Shown: positions 1 to 5,314, numbered from the stretch's first letter. The stretch is 8,238 nt of DNA from JAAYJR01 sp964540755 (GCA_964540755.1 CAZIOB010000126.1:1-8238); one strand, 5' to 3'. The notes: generated from the letters alone by a model not told the origin. A program made the numbers and translations.

Positions 1-488
1 AGGGGCTTTAGAAGGTCTTTGCCGTACGGACTGGCGCCGGCAATATCCCAGTCGGTCACTCCAGAATCATACAAAGCAAAACCCTCATGATGCTTGGCAG
101 TGATAACCAGGTATTTCATTCCCGCTTCCTTTGCCATGCAGGCCCATTGTTCAGGATCATATTTCACAGGATTGAATTGTTTAGCATACTGTTTATATTC
201 CCCGACCGGAATATGTTCATGTTGCGCTATCCACTCGCTGACCCTGTTAACTTTTTCCCCTTTATAAACTCCTGCCGGCACAGCATAAACACCCCAGTGG
301 ATGAACATCCCGAATTTCGCTTCTCTCCACCATTCTATCGGCTGGTTCGCGTTTTCTTTTTGATTTCCTTCAGTATTATGGATGTGTTCTGATTTTTCAT
401 CCACCGATTGGAATGTGAACGATAAAGTTAGTAATGCAAACATTGCCAAACTTATCATTATCGAAAAGAAATATTTGTGTTGCTTCAT
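1..488 (-). CDS. Secreted GH29 alpha-L-fucosidase, N-terminal part (runs off the left edge)
   Basis: This is the first 162 codons of a glycoside hydrolase family 29 alpha-L-fucosidase, an enzyme that removes terminal alpha-L-fucose from glycans by a retaining mechanism. The ATG at 488 opens a signal peptide: a K-containing n-region (MKQHKYFF) and a hydrophobic core to about residue 28, with no lipobox Cys, so export to the periplasm or beyond is likely. A polar linker follows to about residue 48. Then comes the family's first barrel strand, WWREAKFGMFIHWGVY, and later VITAKHHEGFALYDS and TDWDIAG; all are hallmark GH29 segments. The catalytic nucleophile and acid/base lie in the missing part. 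It points away from the plus-strand genes to its right and shares no obvious operon with them. I recognise the family confidently; the exact glycan substrate cannot be read from this fragment. Confidence 0.93.
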   Translation of the reverse strand, partial: MKQHKYFFSIMISLAMFALLTLSFTFQSVDEKSEHIHNTEGNQKENANQPIEWWREAKFGMFIHWGVYAVPAGVYKGEKVNRVSEWIAQHEHIPVGEYKQYAKQFNPVKYDPEQWACMAKEAGMKYLVITAKHHEGFALYDSGVTDWDIAGASPYGKDLLKP

Positions 489-688
489 TTGTTTGAAATT
501 TTTATTATTAGCTGTTTATTAACTGTTTGGGGAAATATGTTCTTCATAATAAATTTTAAAGGCAACTGAATTTTATCTGACATGAAAATTTGGTATTTCG
601 ATTTTTATTGCCTGATGTTCTTTTGAATATTTTCTTTTTTCTGAGAAAATTCATAATTATACGACGATAAAATTATTAAAAATTTAAG

Positions 689-717
689 AACATCTGTAAT
701 CCTTTTATTCAGATGTT
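689..717. terminator. Hairpin followed by T-rich tract, possible terminator
   Basis: AACATCTG (689-696) pairs perfectly with CAGATGTT (710-717) across a 13-nt loop, and a T-rich run follows on the plus strand (TGTTTTTATT). The shape suits a factor-independent terminator read left to right, but no plus-strand gene ends here in the window, so it may be a relic or an unrelated structure. The stem has little GC. Confidence 0.3.
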
Positions 718-731
718 TGTTTTTATTCATT

Positions 732-750
732 CAAAGGAACAGGTCCTTTG
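732..750. repeat. Small perfect inverted repeat (7-bp arms, 5-nt loop)
   Basis: CAAAGGA (732-738) is followed by a 5-nt loop and TCCTTTG (744-750). It is a short perfect hairpin between the fucosidase and the antitoxin remnant. It could be an operator half-site pair or chance; nothing here assigns it a role. Confidence 0.3.
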
Positions 751-825
751 CAGTTAAATAAGATTGGATGGATAATTCAAGAAAGTCGGTTTAATAATTT
801 TAGTTCGATTCTGGTTACAAATTTA

Positions 826-833
826 TATATTTG
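826..833 (+). promoter_or_regulatory. Candidate Bacteroidota -7 element upstream of the antitoxin remnant
   Basis: TATATTTG fits the Bacteroidota -7 consensus TAnnTTTG and lies about 75 nt before the ATG of the broken antitoxin gene at 907. No TTTG sits 19-21 nt upstream, so the -33 element is missing or degenerate. In AT-rich DNA such a match can arise by chance. Confidence 0.28.
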
Positions 834-906
834 TGTATTTAACCCTAAACAGCTAAATAAAACTAGTTGCCGGTTAATTATTTTTGTGATGTTAAGATAG
901 ACTAAA

Positions 907-1125
907 ATGAAACAGCTTGTGATTAATATTCTGGAAGATAAATACTCCTTTTTCAGGAAAGTTTTAAAGAATTTTTCGTTTGTAGAGATCGATGAAAAAC
1001 AAAGTAAATTTCTTGAATGAGAATCAAAATTAACTCCCCCTAACCGTATAATATGGAAAAGCATAAAGGAGGGTATAAAAGAGGCTGATTTTATTGAAAA
1101 GGATAAATTAAAGGCAAAAATTTAA
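907..1125 (+). pseudogene. Broken antitoxin gene (paralogue of the antitoxin at 3295-3495)
   Basis: The frame starting at ATG 907 reads MKQLVINILEDKYSFFRKVL and so on, then meets a TGA at 1018-1020 after 37 codons. The same frame continues with recognisable family sequence (IIWKSIKEGIKEADFIEKDKLKAKI) to a TAA at 1123-1125. The first 30 or so residues align with the intact gene at 3295-3495 (both begin MKQL, then x-x-NI, a hydrophobic heptad-like stretch, and FVEI/YVEV). The second half resembles the EGxKE..L...GKLKA tail of small Bacteroidota antitoxins of RelE-type modules, as I recall them. The usual C-terminal LLNEL-like end is missing, and no toxin follows. I read it as a dead antitoxin with a nonsense mutation and lost 3' end. 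A functional 37-residue peptide is possible but unlikely. Confidence 0.6.
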
Positions 1126-1175
1126 CTTATGGTGAATGGGATAAATTGCAGTCGCAAATTTTGACAACAAAATTA

Positions 1176-1301
1176 GATGGATCAGAAATTTATTTTTTGG
1201 GTAAAAAGCATATGGTGAACGAAATCGAGCCATGGATTGCCCATTTGAAATTGGATAAAAACTCAGTGGAAAACATTCTAAAATCCATTGTTGAGGATTA
1301 A
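1176..1301 (+). pseudogene. Fragment matching the C-terminal tail of the RhuM/PLD-like gene
   Basis: This frame, open from 1107 but with no start context, ends KLDKNSVENILKSIVED then TAA. The intact gene downstream ends KLDKNSVENILKSIARE. The match extends upstream with gaps: DGSEIYFLG here against DESEIYHLG there, and a Trp five residues before LDK in both. At DNA level 29 bases are identical (1248-1276 and 2156-2184), in the same orientation 908 bp apart. Only about the last 40 codons of the domain are recognisable; the RhuM part is gone. It is best explained as the 3' relic of an earlier copy, or of a partial duplication, in front of the intact gene. Confidence 0.65.
1248..1276 (+). repeat. 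29-bp direct repeat, copy 1
   Basis: These 29 bases are identical to 2156-2184. Both copies encode the K-LDKNSVENI stretch at the end of a RhuM/PLD-like reading frame. Homologous recombination between the copies would delete the intact gene. Confidence 0.85.
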
Positions 1302-1342
1302 ATTTAAAAATCATTCAATCATAAAAATCCTGTTTAAGACAA

Positions 1343-2209
1343 ATGAAATCCGAAATAGTGCTTTATGATTCTAACAATTTGCCCGAACGAATTGAGGTAA
1401 GAATTGAGGATGAAACAGTATGGCTGAATCGCCAACAGCTCGCTGTTTTGTTTGGAAGAGATGTGAAAACCATTGGTAAGCATATTAATAATGTATTCAT
1501 AGAAGGGGAATTAGTTAAAAAAGTGGTAGTCGCAAAATTTGCGACTACCACTCAGCATGGTGCTATCAAAGGCAAAACTCAAACACAAAACGTGGAGTAC
1601 TACAATTTGGATGTCATTATTTCGGTTGGCTATCGGGTAAAATCAAAGCAAGGCACACAGTTCAGAATATGGGCAACCAAGGTGTTGCGCGATTATTTAC
1701 TAAAGGGATATGCTTTAAACCAACGAATAAACCGGATTGAAAACAATGTTGAAAATTTGGCAGAAAAAGTTAATGAAATTTCGTTACAGATACAATCTGC
1801 AGAAATTCCCACTCAAGGTGTGTTCTTTGACGGACAAGTATTTGATGCTTATGAACTCACTTCTAAAATTATACGCTCTGCAAAAAAAAATATTGTACTG
1901 ATAGATAACTACATTGATGAAAGTACACTTACACATTTAGGTAAGAAAAAAAATGAGGTTAAAGTCATTTTATTGACCAAAAATATAAGTAAGCCTTTGG
2001 CACTGGATGTTAAAAAAGCCAATGAGCAATATGGCAATTATGTAATAAATGCCTTTAGTAAAAGCCATGACCGCTTTTTGATCATTGATGAATCGGAAAT
2101 TTATCATCTCGGGGCTTCCCTAAAAGATTTGGGCAAAAAATGGTTTGCATTCTCAAAATTGGATAAAAACTCAGTGGAAAACATATTAAAGTCAATAGCC
2201 AGAGAGTAA
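1343..2209 (+). CDS. RhuM-family protein with C-terminal phospholipase-D-like domain
   Basis: The 288-residue protein has two parts. Residues 1-125 are a RhuM-family (virulence RhuM) domain: VRIEDETVWLNRQQLAVLF, FGRDVKTIGKHINNVF, VEYYNLDVIISVGYRVKS and FRIWATKVLRDYLLKGYALN are the hallmark stretches, with a helix-turn-helix-like feel around 29-50. Residues about 125-152 look like a coiled-coil linker. Residues about 160-288 carry FDGQVFDAY, IVLIDNYID and SHDRFLIID; the last is HxRx4D (H242, R244, D249) followed by GAS at 257-259, a Lys-to-Arg version of the PLD HxKx4D motif. Only one such motif is present, so activity would need a dimer or is lost. RhuM was first noted in a Salmonella pathogenicity island and its molecular role is not settled; I infer DNA or nucleic-acid binding. 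ATG 1343 has no Shine-Dalgarno but is the natural start. It converges with the hydrolase gene to its right. Confidence 0.88.
   Translation: MKSEIVLYDSNNLPERIEVRIEDETVWLNRQQLAVLFGRDVKTIGKHINNVFIEGELVKKVVVAKFATTTQHGAIKGKTQTQNVEYYNLDVIISVGYRVKSKQGTQFRIWATKVLRDYLLKGYALNQRINRIENNVENLAEKVNEISLQIQSAEIPTQGVFFDGQVFDAYELTSKIIRSAKKNIVLIDNYIDESTLTHLGKKKNEVKVILLTKNISKPLALDVKKANEQYGNYVINAFSKSHDRFLIIDESEIYHLGASLKDLGKKWFAFSKLDKNSVENILKSIARE
1522..1552. repeat. Perfect 31-bp palindrome inside the RhuM gene
   Basis: The 15-base arm AGTGGTAGTCGCAAA (1522-1536) is followed by one central A (1537) and its exact reverse complement (1538-1552). It spans codons 60-70 of the RhuM-family protein (VVVAKFATTT). Because of the symmetry the opposite strand encodes almost the same peptide. 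It could form a hairpin in the mRNA or act as a dyad binding site. The 9-mer at its left-arm core, AGTCGCAAA, recurs at 1150-1158 in the relic region upstream. Confidence 0.95.
2156..2184 (+). repeat. 29-bp direct repeat, copy 2
   Basis: This is the copy inside the intact RhuM/PLD-like gene, identical to 1248-1276. Sequence beyond both ends diverges at DNA level while the encoded protein stays similar, so this is an old homology with one conserved patch rather than a fresh duplication. Confidence 0.85.
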
Positions 2210-2309
2210 AGAAATTAATGCCGGATTTGTATTTTTCTGAATTTTTAAGGATGGGGAGGGGGAGTTCCTTTTTCCAAAGCACCCTATGCGTCCCTTGTGA
2301 CAAGAATTT

Positions 2310-3305
2310 TTACTGTTTTACATGATCTAAAGCTTTTTCCGGGATCATTTCATGTCTTCCTTCAAATACGGTTACCCGCACTTTATCGAGGTATTGTTTG
2401 ATGAAAAGAATATCTCCCTGATTTGTGAGTGCCGGATTCATAATATCGGTATTACGGCGTTCAACCAGCTTAAGCATCTCTTCAACAGGTATTAAATATT
2501 TTTTGGCCATGGGATCAAAATCGAGTACCACTTTATTGTAGAATTTCAGACTTTGGGTGATTGGAACCGATCCTTTATAACCATCATGGATTCCTGTATA
2601 AATATACAATTTGCTGTTTTTTCTCTTTTCAACAGGAGTCGTCATGAAAAATGGTGAACGTTTTGTTGCTTCTTGTTCATCGAAATAATAATCATCCCCT
2701 TCAAATTTCTTACCGGTGGTCGCCTGGGCTAAATCCCGCGCATATTTCTGCCTCCTGCCCACCGATTCATAATACCAATCGACCAGATTCGAAATAGGTA
2801 CCCATGCTGAAAAGGTTTTTATCTGATGCCTGACCTTCATCCAGGAAAGGAGAGTGGCATAGCCTCCTCCGCTTGTGCCCACGATGTGTATATTTTCTGT
2901 GTCAACATTCCCGTTCTCAATAGCATAATCTATTGCATCATTAATATCGGCTGTTACCAGCGGACTTCCGCAGGCTTCCGGTGCATTGTTCGGTCCACGG
3001 AAATGAGGATGGATATAATTATAATCATTTTCAATACATATCCATGAGAGGGTGTCTTTTTGTGCATAACTCCCGCTCCAGGTGTGAAGGCTGACAACCA
3101 GGGGCATGGGAGTTTCTGATTTTGCCCTGTAAAAGTATGCCGGTTGAACAGCCTTGTCGGCCGAAGAGATGATTTCCACTTTTTTACATTCGGGAGGCCA
3201 GTCTGAGGATCTGGTATCATCCCATTCGGGATTATTTTGTGCCATTGCTGTGGTTATGATCAGCAGACAGGCAGATGATAAGGTTGGATATATGCTATAA
3301 CTCAT
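2310..3305 (-). CDS. Secreted alpha/beta hydrolase (S9 peptidase/esterase-like)
   Basis: A 331-residue alpha/beta-hydrolase. The nucleophile elbow is GTSGGG with Ser145. HTWSG at 74-78 is the strand-3 oxyanion region, and DINDAIDYAIE before the elbow is typical of prolyl-oligopeptidase/S9-like hydrolases. The acid is probably Asp241 (GIHDGY) and the base His318 (EGRHEMIP), so the triad appears complete. A hydrophobic segment at about 8-20 ends in AMA|Q, a good signal-peptidase site; Cys13 lacks a lipobox context, so a soluble exported enzyme is likely. The natural substrate (peptide, acetylated glycan or other ester) cannot be told. The ATG at 3305 is forced: the codon before it in frame is TAA. 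It overlaps the antitoxin gene by 11 nt. Odd: the signal peptide has no Lys or Arg before its core, and MSYSIYPT resembles a RelE-type toxin start, suggesting a fusion (see findings). Confidence 0.85.
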   Translation of the reverse strand: MSYSIYPTLSSACLLIITTAMAQNNPEWDDTRSSDWPPECKKVEIISSADKAVQPAYFYRAKSETPMPLVVSLHTWSGSYAQKDTLSWICIENDYNYIHPHFRGPNNAPEACGSPLVTADINDAIDYAIENGNVDTENIHIVGTSGGGYATLLSWMKVRHQIKTFSAWVPISNLVDWYYESVGRRQKYARDLAQATTGKKFEGDDYYFDEQEATKRSPFFMTTPVEKRKNSKLYIYTGIHDGYKGSVPITQSLKFYNKVVLDFDPMAKKYLIPVEEMLKLVERRNTDIMNPALTNQGDILFIKQYLDKVRVTVFEGRHEMIPEKALDHVKQ

Positions 3306-3495
3306 TTAGAAAATCTTCAGCCGATTGTTTTTCTATTTTGCCTTCCTGCATAAGTTTAACCTGATTTAAACTATTTTGCAGTTTCCCCAATGCCTTATTG
3401 TCAACTTCCGGCACCTCCACATAGTCAAGTGTTTTAATAAACTCCAGAAATGCATGGAATTTACTATCTTTTATATTTAATGTAAGTTGTTTCAT
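3295..3495 (-). CDS. Small antitoxin-like protein without its toxin
   Basis: A 66-residue protein from the ATG at 3495 (MKQLTLNIKDSKFHAFLEFI) to the TAG at 3295-3297. The frame extends 14 codons further upstream to an ATG at 3537, but the broken paralogue at 907 also begins at MKQL, which fixes this start. The layout fits a small antitoxin: a short beta strand (KQLTLNI), an amphipathic helix, then a charged, probably flexible C-terminus ending AEDFLNEL. Such genes normally sit directly before a RelE/ParE-type toxin with a short overlap. Here the overlapping downstream gene is a secreted hydrolase, so this is an orphan. Antitoxins of this kind usually repress their own promoter; a TGTGGTA/TACCACA inverted pair (3501-3507 and 3546-3552) upstream could be an operator. 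I assign the family from pattern, not from a search. Confidence 0.6.
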   Translation of the reverse strand: MKQLTLNIKDSKFHAFLEFIKTLDYVEVPEVDNKALGKLQNSLNQVKLMQEGKIEKQSAEDFLNEL

Positions 3496-3550
3496 ACTGA
3501 TGTGGTATTTATGCAAATATCTGTTTTGTTTTAACAATTTTGTATTACCA

Positions 3551-3579
3551 CAAAATTAAATAAAATTTTTTCAAATATA
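3551..3579 (-). promoter_or_regulatory. Candidate promoter(s) for the orphan antitoxin-hydrolase pair
   Basis: On the minus strand, TAATTTTG (3558-3551) and TATATTTG (3579-3572) both fit the Bacteroidota -7 consensus TAnnTTTG, about 55 and 76 nt before the antitoxin ATG at 3495. Neither has a clear TTTG at the -33 spacing. A 7-bp inverted pair, TGTGGTA (3501-3507) and TACCACA (3546-3552), touches the nearer box and could be an operator. The support is from base patterns only. Confidence 0.3.
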
Positions 3580-3721
3580 TAAAGTGAAATTTTAATGAAA
3601 CTATACAGAAAGCTTTAATATTGGGAATCGTAATAAAAAGTTTTGAAAACGCAGCCATCACCAGGTGAAAAAACTTTATAAGAAGAATTATCACGGATAA
3701 AATTATTTTACGTCAATCCAT

Positions 3722-3778
3722 ATAAATCTGTGTTGTCAGAGTTCCATTCTTTATAGGACGCAGATCAGGCTGATTTAT
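3722..3778. repeat. Decayed inverted intergenic repeat (AATCTGTGTT...TTCC / GGACGCAGAT...ATT type)
   Basis: ATAAATCTGTGTTGTCAGAGTTCC (3722-3745 region) faces GGACGCAGATCAGGCTGATTTA (3756-3777) across about 10 nt. The arms are imperfect reverse complements. The wording (ATCTGTGT, GTTCC, GGACGCAGAT) resembles dispersed intergenic sequences I recall from many Bacteroidota genomes, in which AATCTGCGTCATCTGCGTTCC-like units recur. Lying just past the end of the RelE gene on its strand, it could also act as a weak transcript end. Confidence 0.4.
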
Positions 3779-3832
3779 TATGATTATCGCTGATTAATTA
3801 ATAATTGGATACAGTTGATTGAAAAATAGTTC

Positions 3833-4087
3833 TTATCTGTAAACATTTTTCCGGTGCCCAATTCGAATTATTTTGACAGTATGATCATTTTCATATATTT
3901 CGTAAATAATTCTATACTTACCCTGACGTATTCGAAATGCTGGCCTTCCTTTCAATTTTTTATAACCATGTGGACGGGGATTTTCAGAAAGTTTTACTAT
4001 TTTGGATTTAATCGCGCGATAATCATTGGACGGTAATAATTCCAACTGTTTTATGGCTCCACATAAGATATTAACTTTATATATCAT
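3833..4087 (-). CDS. RelE/ParE-family toxin of a type II module
   Basis: An 84-residue toxin starting MIYKVNILCGAIKQL. The family's core is clear: an N-terminal helix pair, IKSKIVKLSENPRPHGYKKLKG, then the beta hairpin FRIRQGKYRIIYEI, and a final strand VKIIRIGHRKNVYR. Lys43, Lys44, Lys46, Arg52, Arg54, Arg75 and Tyr83 sit where RelE-type ribosome-dependent mRNA endonucleases keep their basic and Tyr active-site residues, so it looks intact, as expected for a RelE rather than a gyrase-poisoning ParE; the choice between the two is not certain. The frame is open further upstream, but ATG 4087 is chosen because it overlaps the antitoxin end by 11 nt (ATGATATATAA), the usual translational coupling, and because homologues start MYKV or MIYKV. 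It is the second gene of the pair with 4077-4277. Confidence 0.88.
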   Translation of the reverse strand: MIYKVNILCGAIKQLELLPSNDYRAIKSKIVKLSENPRPHGYKKLKGRPAFRIRQGKYRIIYEIYENDHTVKIIRIGHRKNVYR

Positions 4088-4277
4088 TACGTTTCGCTTC
4101 AATTTCTTTGAAGGCCTGTTCTGCAGGAATAGCTTCTTCATTCCTGGAAACTGCTTCGTCATAAGCTTTTAAATCTTCCAATTCTTCTAACTTTTCCATT
4201 ATTTCATTATAATCCCGAATAGGCAAGATAACGCTTAATTTTCTTCCTTTTGTGTCTGTAATATATTGTGTTTTCAT
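4077..4277 (-). CDS. Phd/YefM-like antitoxin paired with the RelE toxin
   Basis: A 66-residue antitoxin, MKTQYITDTKGRKLSVILPI, followed by an acidic helix (YNEIMEKLEELEDLKAYDEA) and a charged tail that would wrap the toxin. The opening strand pair (T-x-x-K-G-x-x-x-S-V-I-L-P) and the x-x-Y-x-x-I/L-x-E-x-L-E-E-L-E-D pattern match Bacteroidota antitoxins filed as Phd/YefM or RelB-like. The frame runs 15 codons further up to an ATG at 4322, but MKTQYI is the usual family start. It overlaps the toxin by 11 nt. It is expected to neutralise the RelE protein and, alone or in the complex, to repress the operon. A TAATTTTG -7-like box lies about 114 nt upstream. Confidence 0.82.
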   Translation of the reverse strand: MKTQYITDTKGRKLSVILPIRDYNEIMEKLEELEDLKAYDEAVSRNEEAIPAEQAFKEIEAKRNDI

Positions 4278-4390
4278 ACTGTTATAATTATTTATTTTAA
4301 AGGAATGGTCTGGAACTCGCAAGTATTTTAATCGTCACCTTGAGCATAAATATTTTACATGCTAGTTTCATAAGAAATATTCCTTGAAGA

Positions 4391-4398
4391 CAAAATTA
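4391..4398 (-). promoter_or_regulatory. Candidate -7 element for the Phd-RelE operon
   Basis: The minus strand reads TAATTTTG (4398-4391), a full match to TAnnTTTG. A TTTG at the -33 spacing is not evident. It would give a leader of roughly 105 nt before the antitoxin ATG at 4277. Confidence 0.3.
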
Positions 4399-4464
4399 AT
4401 AAAAATTTTTGGGGGTTATAAAGAAAGTAAAGTATTTGAATGCAGCTGACACTGTTCCCATTTT

Positions 4465-4498
4465 CCCGGTATGTTCTTTTGCTACATTCTTTACCGGG
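4465..4498. repeat. Inverted repeat CCCGGTA...TACCGGG, possible terminator or operator
   Basis: CCCGGTA (4465-4471) and TACCGGG (4492-4498) are perfect 7-bp arms around a 20-nt loop. They are GC-rich in AT-rich surroundings, so the match is less likely to be chance. It lies about 115 nt past the hicB stop on the minus strand, so it could end the hicAB transcript, though no T-run follows; an operator is the alternative. Confidence 0.35.
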
Positions 4499-4613
4499 GT
4501 CTAAGAGCATTTCATGAAAAATTTATCCTGTTTCTTATTGAAAATAATTTCTTACGAGACCTTTTTTTTCGGAAAGAGTGTAGTTTTTATCTTTTCTTTT
4601 TGGGCTGAAAACA

Positions 4614-5018
4614 CTAAAGTGATATTACCAGCAATTCTTTCCCAAGCTTATGAAAAGCCCGGGCAATTTTGTCAGATTGCCTTTTTCTGGGTATGCTTTC
4701 ACCTGAAGCATAGCGCTGTAATTGCCGTTGATTTATACCGGTAAGACGCTCTAAAGCCGACATTGTAAATATTCCTTTATAGTGTTGCAGTAAACTGGTT
4801 GCATCAAATTTAAATACTAACTCATAATCTTTATTAAAGATTTCAGGCAATGTATCCCCAAATTCCCGGCTTATGCTTAAATGCTCATCAACAGCCGATT
4901 TAATGTTATTCTGTAATTGTTCAAAATTATCGCCTACCGCCACACATCCAGGCAATAAATCGATATAAGCTGAATAGTTGTTTTCTGTTATTTCTACAGT
5001 TACAGTTACCTTTTCCAT
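4614..5018 (-). CDS. hicB: HicB-family antitoxin with C-terminal HTH
   Basis: A 134-residue HicB protein. Residues 1-50 are the partial RNase-H-like fold that binds and blocks HicA: NYSAYIDLLPGCVAVGDNFEQL with the hallmark LPGC and GD turns, followed by NIKSAVDEHL. Residues about 85-125 form a helix-turn-helix (SALERLTGINQRQLQRYASG), the DNA-binding part through which HicB-type antitoxins repress their own operon. It follows hicA by a 22-nt gap, so both are probably one transcript from the promoter near 5265. No Shine-Dalgarno is seen; ATG 5018 gives the normal HicB N-terminus. Length and domains look complete. Confidence 0.93.
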   Translation of the reverse strand: MEKVTVTVEITENNYSAYIDLLPGCVAVGDNFEQLQNNIKSAVDEHLSISREFGDTLPEIFNKDYELVFKFDATSLLQHYKGIFTMSALERLTGINQRQLQRYASGESIPRKRQSDKIARAFHKLGKELLVISL

Positions 5019-5040
5019 TTTTCTACCGTTTTAGCAGACT

Positions 5041-5235
5041 TTATGCCAAACCTGCTTGTTTTAAAATACTTTTTGCAGTATTGGGAGCTAAATCTTTGTT
5101 CCCATGTACCGGTACCGTCACTATCCCTTTTTTTAGCGGATGTCCGTAATGCCTGTGACTTCTTGTTTGTCTCACTAAATACCAACCATCTTTTTCTATA
5201 TGACTGATAATTTCTTTTGTTTTCCAAACACGCAT
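5041..5235 (-). CDS. hicA: HicA-family mRNA interferase toxin
   Basis: A 64-residue toxin with a double-stranded-RNA-binding-like fold that cleaves mRNA independently of ribosomes, by family knowledge. The order is typical: KTKEIISHIEKDGWYLVRQ, then the catalytic-His segment SHRHYGHP (His27), then GIVTVPVHGNKDLAPNTAKSILKQAGL. The usual GSH around the catalytic His is RSH here (Arg25, codon AGA), a one-base change from Gly, which could weaken the toxin. The ATG at 5235 lies about 30 nt after a good -7 box. Toxin-before-antitoxin order is normal for hicAB. Confidence 0.9.
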   Translation of the reverse strand: MRVWKTKEIISHIEKDGWYLVRQTRSHRHYGHPLKKGIVTVPVHGNKDLAPNTAKSILKQAGLA

Positions 5236-5264
5236 TATAATATATTATCCGGGGATTAACAATT

Positions 5265-5296
5265 CAAATATAGTTGTATTTTTACAACTATCCAAA
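5265..5296 (-). promoter_or_regulatory. hicAB promoter, Bacteroidota type, with operator-like inverted repeat
   Basis: On the minus strand TTTG (5296-5293) is followed after exactly 20 nt by TATATTTG (5272-5265). This matches the -33 TTTG and -7 TAnnTTTG elements of Bacteroidota sigma-ABfr promoters. A perfect inverted repeat, ATAGTTGTA (5270-5278) and TACAACTAT (5283-5291) with a 4-nt loop, fills the spacer and overlaps the first bases of the -7 box. That placement suits a repressor site for the HicB HTH domain; this role is inferred. Confidence 0.65.
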
Positions 5297-5314
5297 GCTT
5301 TTTTGTTTTTATAT

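Larger units (their letters stand above)
489..906. other. AT-rich divergent intergenic region
   Basis: These 418 bases separate the leftward fucosidase from the rightward antitoxin remnant. I found no convincing gene on either strand; the longest open frame, on the minus strand at 777-1064, runs over the antitoxin remnant in the opposite direction and resembles nothing I know. The region holds two small hairpins (689-717 and 732-750) and a TATATTTG match to the Bacteroidota -7 element on the plus strand at 826-833. No clear promoter for the fucosidase was seen on the minus strand. Confidence 0.6.
3496..3832. other. Intergenic region between the RelE toxin and the orphan antitoxin
   Basis: About 337 bases without a convincing gene. 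The antitoxin-proximal end holds the promoter candidates. The toxin-proximal end holds a decayed inverted-repeat element (3722-3778). The short frames that occur resemble no known protein. Confidence 0.5.
4278..4613. other. Intergenic region between HicB and the Phd-RelE pair
   Basis: About 336 bases with no supported gene on either strand. A plus-strand open frame at 4514-4744 overlaps the hicB gene on the other strand and has no recognisable content. The region holds the CCCGGTA/TACCGGG hairpin (4465-4498) and the -7 candidate at 4391-4398. Confidence 0.5.

Noticed and set aside
87..392. Plus-strand open frame over the left end
   Set aside because: It is antisense to a clear GH29 fucosidase reading frame and encodes nothing recognisable.
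2210..2309. Bidirectional terminator between the convergent RhuM and hydrolase genes
   Set aside because: The position is right, but I could not find a stem of useful length; only G-rich and T-rich tracts are present.
3295..3537. Longer antitoxin from ATG 3537
   Set aside because: The additional 14 residues are unlike the family and the paralogue at 907 begins at the equivalent of MKQL at 3495.
5006..5227. Alternative minus-strand frame overlapping hicA
   Set aside because: It is out of frame with the well-supported HicA sequence and also overlaps the start of hicB.
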